A stretch of DNA of 64,000 nt, taken from the NCBI RefSeq assembly GCF_002979435.1, contig NZ_PCOV01000002.1, forward strand, positions 62,001 to 126,000, given 5' to 3'. Both the position numbers and the translations under genes were made by a program. The stretch's first letter is position 1. The number at the start of each line of letters is the position of its first letter. Shown piece by piece: positions 18,484 through 26,437 of the stretch. The notes under the pieces are model-generated. The model ran no database searches and was not told where the DNA came from. It worked only from the letters and a program-made list of their open reading frames with translations. The DNA is from Microbacterium sp. MYb66. Lineage in GTDB: Bacteria > Actinomycetota > Actinomycetes > Actinomycetales > Microbacteriaceae.

Positions 18484-18551
18484 GCTCCCGAGGGGTCAGG
18501 AAACGCCGCACCGGGCCTCAGCGTCGGGGCGTGCTTTGACCCCTCGGGAGC
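18484..18551 (-). repeat. Long-loop 15-bp inverted repeat between the ABC-F gene and guaB3
   Basis: GCTCCCGAGGGGTCA (18484-18498) and TGACCCCTCGGGAGC (18537-18551) are perfect reverse complements separated by 38 nt. The repeat starts 5 bp after the ABC-F stop and ends 62 bp before the guaB3 start. It could be a terminator with an unusually large loop or part of the guaB3 leader. Confidence 0.7.
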
Positions 18552-18555
18552 ACAC

Positions 18556-20244
18556 TCAGCGCACTCGAGCGACCCGCTTCTCATCCCACACCGGCGCATC
18601 GGCCTCGTAGACCTCGCCGTCCGATCCGAACACGAGGAACCGGTCGAACGAACGCGCGAACCAGCGGTCGTGCGTGACCGCGAGCACCGTCCCGTCGAAA
18701 CGCGCGAGAGCGTCCTCGAGCGCCTCGGCGGACTCCAAGTCGAGGTTGTCGGTCGGCTCATCCAGCAGGAGCAGCGTCGCCCCCGACAGCTCCAGGAGCA
18801 GCACCTGGAACCGCGCCTGCTGGCCTCCCGAGAGCGACTCGAACGTCTGCAGGGCCTGACGCACGAGACCGTAGCGGTCGAGGGCGGAACTCGCGGCATC
18901 CCTCGGCATCCCGGCCCGGCGGTCGTCGCCGCGGTGGAGGATCTCCAGGAGCGTGCGCCCGACGAACTCCGGATGCGCATGCGTCTGCGCGAACAGCCCG
19001 GGCACGACCCGCGCGCCGAGCGTGGCGGCGCCGGTGTGCGCGACTGCGCTCAGCTCCTCGCCGGTGGAGGTCACGTGACCGAGCGTCGCATCCGGGTCGC
19101 TGCCCCCGCGAGCGAGGAGCCGCAGGAAGTGCGACTTTCCCGATCCGTTCGACCCGAGGACGGCGACACGGTCGCCGTACCAGACCTCGACGTCGAACGG
19201 ACGCATGAGACCGGTCAGCTCGAGCCGCTTCGTCACGACGGCCCGCTTGCCCGTACGCGCGCCCCGCAGCCGCATGTCGAAGTCCTGCGCGGGCGGGCGC
19301 TCTTCGGGCGGTCCCGCCTCCTCGAACTTGCGCAGCCGCGTCTGGGCCGCCTGATACCTCGAAGCGAAGCCATCGTTCGCCGACGCCTTCACCTTGAGGT
19401 TCGCGACGAGGACGCGCAGCTTCTCGTGCTGCTCGTCCCACCGTCGACGCAGCTCGTCGAGCCGGTCCATCCGGTCGGTGCGGGCCTGCTGGTAGGTCGC
19501 GAAGCCGCCGCCGTGCACCCACGCCGTCGCCCCCGCCGCTCCGGGCTCGAGAGTGATGAGCCGGTCGACTGCACGTGCCAGCAGTTCGCGGTCGTGCGAC
19601 ACCAGGAGCACGGTCTTCGGAGTCTGCCGCAGCTGCTCCTCGAGCCATCGCTTGGTGGGGACGTCGAGGTAGTTGTCGGGCTCGTCGAGCAGCAGCACCT
19701 CATCGGGTCCGCGCAGGAGAGCTTCGAGCGCGAGCCGCTTCTGCTCCCCGCCGGAGAGCGTCGTGAGCTCCCGATACCGGGCGCGCTCGAACGGCACACC
19801 GAGCGCCGCCACGGTGCACTGATCCCAGACGGTCTCGTGCTCGTAGCCGCCGGCATCCGCATATTCGGCGATCGCCGACGCGTAGGCCATCTGCGTGTCG
19901 TGCTCATCGCGTTCGATCAGCGCGTTCTCCGCGGCTTCGAGGGCTTCAGCCGCCGTGCGGATGCGCCGAGGAGCGACTCGCACCAGGAGCTGGTGCACGG
20001 TCTCGCCGGCCTCGCCGTGACCGACGAACTGGTCCATGACGCCGAGACCGCCGTCGATCGTGACCACGCCGTCATCGGCAGCCTGGTCGCCTCGGATGAT
20101 GCGCAGGAGGGTGGTCTTGCCCGCGCCGTTCGGACCGATCAGCGCGCTCGTCGAGCCCGAGCCGATCCTGAAGGTCGCCTCGTCGAGAAGCGGTCTGCCA
20201 TCGGGGAGCGTCAGTGAGACGCCGGAGACATCGATATAGCCCAC
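18556..20244 (-). CDS. ABC-F family ATP-binding protein
   Basis: This 562-residue protein has two ABC ATPase domains in one chain and no membrane segment, which defines ABC-F. The N-terminal domain has Walker A GPNGAGKTT, signature LSGGEQKRLALEALL and Walker B EVLLLDEP. The second has Walker A GSNGSGKSH, signature LSGGQQARFQVLLLEL and ATLLLLDEP. A charged linker rich in Arg/Glu lies between. ABC-F proteins act on ribosomes, either as translation factors or in protection from ribosome-targeting antibiotics; which applies here cannot be decided by eye. Confidence 0.92.
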   Translation of the reverse strand: MGYIDVSGVSLTLPDGRPLLDEATFRIGSGSTSALIGPNGAGKTTLLRIIRGDQAADDGVVTIDGGLGVMDQFVGHGEAGETVHQLLVRVAPRRIRTAAEALEAAENALIERDEHDTQMAYASAIAEYADAGGYEHETVWDQCTVAALGVPFERARYRELTTLSGGEQKRLALEALLRGPDEVLLLDEPDNYLDVPTKRWLEEQLRQTPKTVLLVSHDRELLARAVDRLITLEPGAAGATAWVHGGGFATYQQARTDRMDRLDELRRRWDEQHEKLRVLVANLKVKASANDGFASRYQAAQTRLRKFEEAGPPEERPPAQDFDMRLRGARTGKRAVVTKRLELTGLMRPFDVEVWYGDRVAVLGSNGSGKSHFLRLLARGGSDPDATLGHVTSTGEELSAVAHTGAATLGARVVPGLFAQTHAHPEFVGRTLLEILHRGDDRRAGMPRDAASSALDRYGLVRQALQTFESLSGGQQARFQVLLLELSGATLLLLDEPTDNLDLESAEALEDALARFDGTVLAVTHDRWFARSFDRFLVFGSDGEVYEADAPVWDEKRVARVR

Positions 20245-20322
20245 GGTGCGTGGCCGTCCTTCCGCCCGCGCATGCCGAGCCGACCAGGCTATCAGGTGGG
20301 GCCGCGATGCTCCGATCCGTGC

Positions 20323-20874
20323 TCAGGCGAGTGCGCTCGACGTCGGCACCGCGCCCGCGAACAGATCGAGCACGGGGCAGTGCGCATCGACGACCGAGCG
20401 CAGGTTCTCGTACTGCTCGACGCTGTCCGGTCCCGTGATGTCCACCGACACCCGCACATCGTGGAATCCGGCCCGACCGGACTCGTCGATGCCGAACAGC
20501 TTCCGCACGTCGAGATCCCCCTCCGCCGTGATCTCGATCTCGTCGATCGTGAGCCCGAGCGCCTGGGCGTAGAGCCGGTAGACGACCACCTGACACGAGA
20601 TGAGCGCGCCCAGGGCGTACTCGACCGGGCTGGCCGCCACGTCATCGCCGGCCAGTGCGCCCGGCTCGTCGACGAGGAAGCGGTGCTTTCCCGCACGGAT
20701 CTCGGTGGCGACCGAGCCGATTCCGCGCCCGCTGACCCGATAGGTGAGCTGCGCGTTCGCGTCGTCCGCCGCGATCCGCTCGTTCCATGCGGCTCCTGCA
20801 TCGGTGAGGCGCTGGGCGCGCTCGGCGGGAGTGACGTCGGCGACACCGGCGAGCTGGTCCTGGAGAAGAGTCAT
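20323..20874 (-). CDS. OsmC family peroxiredoxin-like protein
   Basis: This is a 183-residue OsmC/Ohr-fold protein. Both family cysteines are visible: one in GALISCQVVVYRLYA, the other in VDAHCPVLDLF, consistent with thiol peroxidase activity. The chosen ATG at 20874 (MTLLQDQLAG) is 16 codons inside an open frame that begins at 20922; neither start has a strong ribosome binding site. It lies between the ABC-F gene and the histidine kinase on the same strand, but gaps of 78 and 87 bp suggest a separate unit. Confidence 0.85.
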   Translation of the reverse strand: MTLLQDQLAGVADVTPAERAQRLTDAGAAWNERIAADDANAQLTYRVSGRGIGSVATEIRAGKHRFLVDEPGALAGDDVAASPVEYALGALISCQVVVYRLYAQALGLTIDEIEITAEGDLDVRKLFGIDESGRAGFHDVRVSVDITGPDSVEQYENLRSVVDAHCPVLDLFAGAVPTSSALA

Positions 20875-20961
20875 GGCCCGACGGTAGCGATTCGGACGCT
20901 CCGGGCTCGCGGCAGCCGTCATCCACGGTCATCGGCCGACATCGACGGCAACAGTCCGTGG

Positions 20962-22767
20962 TCAGTCGGCGCGACTGAGGCTCCTCAACACCTCGGTGCG
21001 GGGAGCCGCCGGCAGGACGAACCGGAACTCCGTGCCCACCCCCTCCTGGCTCGTCACGTCCATGGTCCCGCCGTGCGCGAGCACGATGGCCCGGGTGATC
21101 GTGAGCCCGAGACCCACTCCCGGCACCGCGTTGCGCGTGGCGGTGGATGCCCGGAAGAAGCGGGTGAACAGCATCCCCTGCTCGTCTTCGGGGATCCCGA
21201 CGCCGGTGTCCGCGATCGAGAACTCGACCCCGCCGTCGACCTGCCGGACGCGAGCGGTGACCTTGCCGCCCCGCGGGGTGAACTTGATGGCATTGGACAG
21301 GAGATTGTCGATGGCCTGCCCGACCCTGCCGGCGTCGACGACCACCGGGACGGCGTCGGCACCGACCTCCGCCACGAGCTCGATCCCCTCCCGCTGCGCA
21401 TGCGGTCTCGCCGAGGACACGGCGGACCGCACCAGCTCGGCGACATCGGAGTCCTCGCGATCCAGCGGGAACCGGCCCGACTCCACCTGAGCGGTGAAGA
21501 GCAGGTCGCCGACGAGGTTGAGCAGTCGCTGCGCGTTGCGCTCGATGATCCCGACGAACTCCTGCTGGTCGTCGGTGAGCGGCTGGGCCGGATCGTTCTG
21601 CAGCAGGTCGAGGAAGCCGATGATCGCGCTCAGCGGCGTTCGCAGCTCGTGCGAGATCATCCCCACGAACTCGTCCTTCATGCGCGCGACCTCCACCGCC
21701 CTGGTCTCGTCGGTCAGCACGAACAGGTATCCCTGCTGCGCTCCCGCGCCGTCCTTGTGCGGGCTCACGGTGACGCGAGCCGGTACTGTCGTGCCCCCGG
21801 CCGTCACCACCTCGAGGTCGCCGTCCGTCGCCTGCTCGGCGTCGGCCCGCGCGAACAGCCCCCGGATGCCGCTGGGGAGTTCTGCGTACCCCGGCGGCAC
21901 CGCATCGGAGGGCGCGGAGGACTCGGGGTGCTCCTCCGCCAGAACGGACAGCACCGAGGTCGGGAAGAACCTGTCGATACGCACGCCGGTGAGCGCCTCT
22001 TCGACCGAGAGCCCGAGAAGTCGGACAGCCCCGGGGTTCCAGGCGGTCACGGTGCCGTTGCAATCGGTCGCGATCACCGCCTGCGCCGTGATCGACGACC
22101 AGAGGCTCTCGAACGAGTCGAGGAGTTCCCGGTACTGGTGCTCCTTGTCGCGCAGTTGCACGATCATCGCGACGTTCTCGGACAGCGCCTTGGTGCGTTC
22201 GGCGACCAGTTCCTCCGCCTGCTCGACACGCATGCGCTGCTGCCGGGAGAGCTGGTTGACGACGGCGGCGACCGCGGCGAACACGAGCGGACCGACGACA
22301 CCTCGCAGCCAGTCGACGGAGCTGTCCGGCGGGTCGGCGAAATACGGCATCAGGAGAGCGAGCGACGTCAGCCCGCCGACGACGAAGACGTACCGGATGC
22401 CGGGAGCCGCGGCGATCCACACGACCGGCAGGAGGACGAGGGAGGAGAAGAGCGACGTGGCGCCGCCCGTCCCGGTGCGGAACAGCCCGAGACCGACGAT
22501 GTCGACGATGGGGACGAGGAGGACGACCCATCCGTCCTGCACACCTCGCGCGGTGAGCACCGCCGCGAGAACCGTCGCGGCGAGGACGAGGGCGATCCCG
22601 CCCGTGGCCGGCAGGAAGTGGGTGAGCGGAAGATCGGGGATCCACCAGGTCAGTATCGCCGCGATGACGGTGGCGATGACCGTCGGCGCCTGCTTGAGCA
22701 TCGCGCTCGGGTTGTCGAAGACCTGGTACCAGCGGTTCTCGGCACGATCCAGCGGCGTCGCCCTCAT
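20962..22767 (-). CDS. Membrane PAS sensor histidine kinase
   Basis: This 601-residue kinase is the last gene of the seven-gene operon. Six hydrophobic helices span residues ~25-170, followed by a coiled-coil (QRMRVEQAEELVAERTKAL) and a PAS region (~215-360, with VIATDCNGTVTAWNPGA). The phosphoacceptor His is at ~373 in ISHELRTPLSAI. The ATPase domain carries DNLLSNAIKFTP, DTGVGIP and GVGLGLTITRAI. There is no attached receiver; the preceding gene encodes one. ATG 22767 overlaps that gene by 4 bp. The signal sensed is unknown. Confidence 0.93.
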   Translation of the reverse strand: MRATPLDRAENRWYQVFDNPSAMLKQAPTVIATVIAAILTWWIPDLPLTHFLPATGGIALVLAATVLAAVLTARGVQDGWVVLLVPIVDIVGLGLFRTGTGGATSLFSSLVLLPVVWIAAAPGIRYVFVVGGLTSLALLMPYFADPPDSSVDWLRGVVGPLVFAAVAAVVNQLSRQQRMRVEQAEELVAERTKALSENVAMIVQLRDKEHQYRELLDSFESLWSSITAQAVIATDCNGTVTAWNPGAVRLLGLSVEEALTGVRIDRFFPTSVLSVLAEEHPESSAPSDAVPPGYAELPSGIRGLFARADAEQATDGDLEVVTAGGTTVPARVTVSPHKDGAGAQQGYLFVLTDETRAVEVARMKDEFVGMISHELRTPLSAIIGFLDLLQNDPAQPLTDDQQEFVGIIERNAQRLLNLVGDLLFTAQVESGRFPLDREDSDVAELVRSAVSSARPHAQREGIELVAEVGADAVPVVVDAGRVGQAIDNLLSNAIKFTPRGGKVTARVRQVDGGVEFSIADTGVGIPEDEQGMLFTRFFRASTATRNAVPGVGLGLTITRAIVLAHGGTMDVTSQEGVGTEFRFVLPAAPRTEVLRSLSRAD

Positions 22768-23111
22768 CGGTGCACCTGTTCCACGATCGCGTGCAGATGC
22801 GCTCCCGTGATCGGCTTCGGGAGCGCGGCGTCGGCAGGCGGATAGTCTGCGGCGTCGAGCACCGAGCTGATCACGAGGAAGCAGTCGGGGAACCGCGCCT
22901 GCACCAGCCGCGCACACTCCTGCCCCGAGATGCCGGGAAGGAGGAGGTCGAGGACGGCGAGGACGGGGTCGATGTCTGCGAAGGCGGCGATCGCGGACTC
23001 GGCGTCTCGCGCGATGAAGACGTCGAAGCCCTCGCGATCGAGATAGCGGCGCAGCAGCGCCGCCTGATCCGGGGCGTCCTCGACGACGAGGGCCAACGGC
23101 CTCCCGGTCAT
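22764..23111 (-). CDS. Single-domain response regulator (receiver only)
   Basis: This is a 115-residue receiver domain with no output domain. The acidic pair is E11-D12, the phospho-acceptor is D55 (AVLDLLLPG), and the conserved lysine is K99 (LPKP). Such receivers act by protein contact or phosphorelay. The neighbours suggest it shuttles phosphate between the histidine kinase (4-bp overlap downstream) and either the receiver-PIG-L fusion or the glycosyltransferase complex. ATG 23111 overlaps the stop of the 47-residue membrane protein. Confidence 0.88.
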   Translation of the reverse strand: MTGRPLALVVEDAPDQAALLRRYLDREGFDVFIARDAESAIAAFADIDPVLAVLDLLLPGISGQECARLVQARFPDCFLVISSVLDAADYPPADAALPKPITGAHLHAIVEQVHR

Positions 23112-23251
23112 CGAAGGAACAGCTCTCGCACGATGACGACGATGACGACGACCGCGAGGGCGAGGGCCGCCTGCGGGATCAATCGCCGCTCCCGGCGGGC
23201 ATCCGCGGCGATCTCCTCCACTTCGGTGTCGTGTGACGGGGCTGCGGTCAT
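23108..23251 (-). CDS. 47-residue single-span membrane protein
   Basis: This small protein starts MTAAPSHDTEVEEIAADAR. It has an acidic N-terminus, an Arg-rich patch (RRERR) and one hydrophobic helix (AALALAVVVIVVIVRELFL). It is too short for routine gene callers, but 4-bp ATGA overlaps on both sides support it: with the glycosyltransferase stop at 23248 and the receiver start at 23111. By position it could be an accessory subunit of the synthase, as PgaD is for PgaC; that is inference, as there is no visible homology. Confidence 0.75.
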   Translation of the reverse strand: MTAAPSHDTEVEEIAADARRERRLIPQAALALAVVVIVVIVRELFLR

Positions 23252-24735
23252 GAGTCGACACGTCCGATCTTCTCGGTCTTGATCCAGGAGGCGTCCGCTC
23301 GACGCCATTCTTTGATGTACGAATCCACGGTGATCGCGCAGAGCAGCGAGCCGTAGCCGCAGATGTAGAGCAGCAGCCCGGCGAAGAACTGCCCGCCGGG
23401 GAGGGGTTCGACCGCGCGGGCCAGCCAGACCCCGAGCAGGGAGATCGGTCCCCACAGGTAGAAGACCACGGCCCAGATGAAGCGGGTCTGATCGGTCACG
23501 GCCAGTCCGAGCTCCCGCAGGGTCGACTCGAACAGCCAGGGGAACAGTGCGACGGCCATCAGGATCAACGCGCCGAGACCCGGGAACATCACCGCCTCGC
23601 GCCACGAGTGCCTGCCGGTCCGCGGATCCAGTTGCACCGCGTAGACCATGGAGAACAGGTACACGCACGCCGCGAGGATCCACATGGCGCGGAACACGAA
23701 CTCCGCGATGTCGCTGTGCAGGACGAGCAGCGCGAGCATTCCGACCGCAGCCAGGATCATGAACACCGGCAGGAGCAGGATCGTGAACCACGCGAGGCCG
23801 AAGGTGAAACTGCCCAGGTGGTGGGTCCGGCTCGGGCGGAACCAGAGCTTGCGGTAGATCGACGTCAGCTGCACGTTGCCCCGCGCCCAGCGCAGTCGCT
23901 GCTTCCAGAGGCTGTCGACCGTCCTGGGCTCCTCGGCGAGCACGACGGCGTGCGGCTCGAAGACCATCCGGCGCCCCTTGAGCTGCCCTTCGAACGTGGT
24001 CATGGTGTCTTCGGCGAGGGTCCCCGTCGGGATCCGTCCGCCGATGGCCTCGAGATTCGCACGGGAATGCAGCTGCGCGCCGCCGGCGAGGCAGGCGATC
24101 GCGCCTCCCACGTTCTGGACCCGCCGCGCGGAGAGCTGACCCATCACATACTCGATCGCGATGAACCGCGTGAGGTAGTTGCGGTCACGGCTGCCCTCGG
24201 CGATGTAAGCCGTGACGGCCCCGACCTTCTCGTCGGCGAGGTGCCTGCTGAGCTTGCGGAGCGAGTCGCGCGCGAAGATGACGTCGGCGTCCATGATCAG
24301 CACGGCTTCGGTCCAGGGGTCCGCGAGGACCACGTCGAGGCCGTGGTTGAGGGTGTGCGCCTTGCCCTCGCCGCCCTTCTCGCGGCGCAGGTGCACCACT
24401 CGCCCGGGGTGCGCCTCGGCCTTGGCCGCGACGATCGACGGGGTGTCGTCGGTGGAGGCGTCGTCGACCACGAAGACGCGCAGCCGTTCGGCGGGATACT
24501 CCAGCTGGAGCAGGCGATCGATCGCCGGGCCGATCACGAGACCCTCGTTCCATGCCGGGATGATCACCGCGACGTTCGGGTGATACGGCGCCGCCTTGCT
24601 GTAGTGATTGCGGAAGGCATGCAGCGGCAGCGTGAGGAACTGCAGAGCCGTGTTGAGCACGGGGAGCGTGCCGACCAGGACGAAGAGCAGGAGCACGACG
24701 ACGAGCACCGTCTGCAGCCAGGAGAGATCGGCCAT
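23248..24735 (-). CDS. Processive family 2 membrane glycosyltransferase (PgaC-like)
   Basis: This is a 495-residue GT2 synthase. An N-terminal helix (~8-35) precedes the catalytic domain, which contains DD 91-92, DAD 149-151, the ED catalytic pair 242-243 (AEDTM) and QRLRW 279-283. These are the D, DxD, ED, QxxRW motifs of processive synthases for poly-GlcNAc, hyaluronan or cellulose. About five C-terminal membrane helices would form the export channel. ATG 24735 has GGAGGAGG 7 bp upstream and shares one base with the PHP stop. The polymer made is unknown; a GlcNAc-type substrate is a guess from the deacetylase in the operon. Confidence 0.92.
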   Translation of the reverse strand: MADLSWLQTVLVVVLLLFVLVGTLPVLNTALQFLTLPLHAFRNHYSKAAPYHPNVAVIIPAWNEGLVIGPAIDRLLQLEYPAERLRVFVVDDASTDDTPSIVAAKAEAHPGRVVHLRREKGGEGKAHTLNHGLDVVLADPWTEAVLIMDADVIFARDSLRKLSRHLADEKVGAVTAYIAEGSRDRNYLTRFIAIEYVMGQLSARRVQNVGGAIACLAGGAQLHSRANLEAIGGRIPTGTLAEDTMTTFEGQLKGRRMVFEPHAVVLAEEPRTVDSLWKQRLRWARGNVQLTSIYRKLWFRPSRTHHLGSFTFGLAWFTILLLPVFMILAAVGMLALLVLHSDIAEFVFRAMWILAACVYLFSMVYAVQLDPRTGRHSWREAVMFPGLGALILMAVALFPWLFESTLRELGLAVTDQTRFIWAVVFYLWGPISLLGVWLARAVEPLPGGQFFAGLLLYICGYGSLLCAITVDSYIKEWRRADASWIKTEKIGRVDS

Positions 24736-25451
24736 CAAGGGGCCTCCTCCAGCGCGTCGAGCAGCGGGATCACGCGGGAGTACCGACCGACATCGCCGGC
24801 TTCGTGGCTGTCCGTGGACGCGACGAGCTCACCGCCCGCGCGGCGCAGAGCCGACAACGCGCCGACGCCCGGGCAGCCCCACTTCTCGTTCACCTCGACC
24901 AGGGTGCCGGTCTCTGCGGCGGCCTGCGCCCAGGCGTCCGTCCGCTGCGGGCCCAGGTCGGCCTCCGAGAGCCCGATCTTCGGCAGGATCGAGAAGCAGT
25001 GGGCCAGCTGATTCCCCGGATGCCGGCGCATCGTGGCGACGAGAGACTCGACGAACTGGTCGAGGACATCGGCCGGCGCCCAGCCTGCGGCCATGCGCTC
25101 GCGCACGGAGGAAGGCCCCAGCGGCCCGTCGACACCGGGGAACTGGTGGTCGGCGATCAGGATCCGGTCGATGCCGTCCGGGAGCGCCGGGATGTCGAGG
25201 GTGCCGGTGACGTCGAGGATCTTCGCCTCGACGCCCGTCAGCACGGTGAGCCCGTCCGGCACCCGGAGCGCGCGGACCGCCGCGAGGTACTCGGGAACCC
25301 AGGTGGTGCTCTGGCGCACGTGGTCGACCAGGCGCAGGGTGGTGAGCCCGGCTTCCGCGGCCGCGTCGACGTTCTGCGCGAGCGTCGAGACGGCGTCGTC
25401 CGAGTACGTCGAGTGGACGTGGTGATCGCCGCGGAGCACCGCGTGGGTCAC
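24735..25451 (-). CDS. PHP-domain metal-dependent hydrolase
   Basis: This 238-residue protein has the PHP signature: HHVHSTYSDDA near the N-terminus (HxH metal ligands), LVDHVRQ, the glutamate in LTGVEAKI, a histidine in AHCFSILPK, and the C-terminal STDSHEAGDVG. PHP enzymes cleave phosphoester bonds (for example histidinol phosphatase or tyrosine-phosphatase CpsB types). In this operon it may act on a sugar phosphate, or like CpsB-type enzymes in polysaccharide control. It overlaps the ATP-grasp gene by 4 bp and the glycosyltransferase gene by 1 bp. Confidence 0.88.
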   Translation of the reverse strand: MTHAVLRGDHHVHSTYSDDAVSTLAQNVDAAAEAGLTTLRLVDHVRQSTTWVPEYLAAVRALRVPDGLTVLTGVEAKILDVTGTLDIPALPDGIDRILIADHQFPGVDGPLGPSSVRERMAAGWAPADVLDQFVESLVATMRRHPGNQLAHCFSILPKIGLSEADLGPQRTDAWAQAAAETGTLVEVNEKWGCPGVGALSALRRAGGELVASTDSHEAGDVGRYSRVIPLLDALEEAP

Positions 25452-26437
25452 AGCTCCTCCTGGTGACCCGCATGGTCGGAGACGAGGAGGTCTTCGACCT
25501 CCACGATCACGTCCTCCAGGAACCGCACCGACGCGACCTCGCGGAACGGGACCTGCACCGGCAGCTCGCGCCCCAGGAACAGGTCGGCCACGAGCGACGG
25601 GATGTCGACGCCGGCCGCGATGGTCAAGGGCAGGGCGCCCGGGAAGCGGGGATTGACCTCGAGCAGCACCGCGCGGCCGGTGCGATCGCGACGCAACTGC
25701 ACGTTGGCGACACCGACCAGTCCGATCGCGCGCGCGATCGACGCCGCCGTCTCCTCGAGCTCGGGGTCGAGGACGGTGCGCCCGGCGATGGCGACACCGG
25801 AATCCACCCTGGCCCGGGTGCGCGGCACCGCGGCCACGACGTGGCCCGCGGCATCGGCGATGACGTCGACCGAGTACTCCTCCCCCGGGAGGAAGTCCTG
25901 CACGATCAGACCTTCGTCCGTCGGCAACGCCTCGAGGGCCGCACGATCGGGCACCAGACGCACGCCGCGGCTGCCTGCCCCCTGTCGCGGCTTGGCGAAG
26001 ACCGGGAACTCCCAGCCGATCGCCTCGGCGTCGCTGCCGGCCAGAACCGTGCGCGGGGTGTGCCCGGTGGGTGCGCAGCGCTCGGCGAGGGCGAGCTTGT
26101 CGAGCGCGGTGTTCAGGGTGTCGGCCGACGGCGCGGCCAGCACCGCGGGCGCCAGCTCATCCCGTCGTTCGGCGAGGGCGATGAGTTCGACATCGACCGT
26201 CGAGATCACCAGGTCGAGCTCGTCGGCGGCGACCATGCGGGCGATCGCAGGCACGAAGTCCTCGTCCCGCCCCGGCGGAACCAGGCGACGCTGGGCCGGC
26301 GGAACCAGATAGATCCCACTCGCCCACCCGTCCATGTCCGCCGCGAACACGGTCAGGTCGGAGCGACGGAGGAGGGAGCGGATCACGGCCACTCCGGCCG
26401 GACCGCCGGCTCCGGTCACCAGTACACGCTGCGTCAT
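25448..26437 (-). CDS. ATP-grasp family ligase (CarB-like)
   Basis: This is a 329-residue ATP-grasp protein. The N-terminal Rossmann part starts RVLVTGAGGPAGVAVIRSL, the central part contains PVFAKPRQGAGSRGVRLV (the ATP-binding Lys and Gly loop) and VQDFLPGEEYSVDV, and the metal site is EVNPRFPGALP. Such enzymes join a carboxylate to an amine, thiol or similar group through an acyl-phosphate. The substrate is unknown. It may add an amino-acid or carboxylate decoration to a sugar. Its start shares one base with the upstream stop (TGATG). Confidence 0.88.
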   Translation of the reverse strand: MTQRVLVTGAGGPAGVAVIRSLLRRSDLTVFAADMDGWASGIYLVPPAQRRLVPPGRDEDFVPAIARMVAADELDLVISTVDVELIALAERRDELAPAVLAAPSADTLNTALDKLALAERCAPTGHTPRTVLAGSDAEAIGWEFPVFAKPRQGAGSRGVRLVPDRAALEALPTDEGLIVQDFLPGEEYSVDVIADAAGHVVAAVPRTRARVDSGVAIAGRTVLDPELEETAASIARAIGLVGVANVQLRRDRTGRAVLLEVNPRFPGALPLTIAAGVDIPSLVADLFLGRELPVQVPFREVASVRFLEDVIVEVEDLLVSDHAGHQEEL

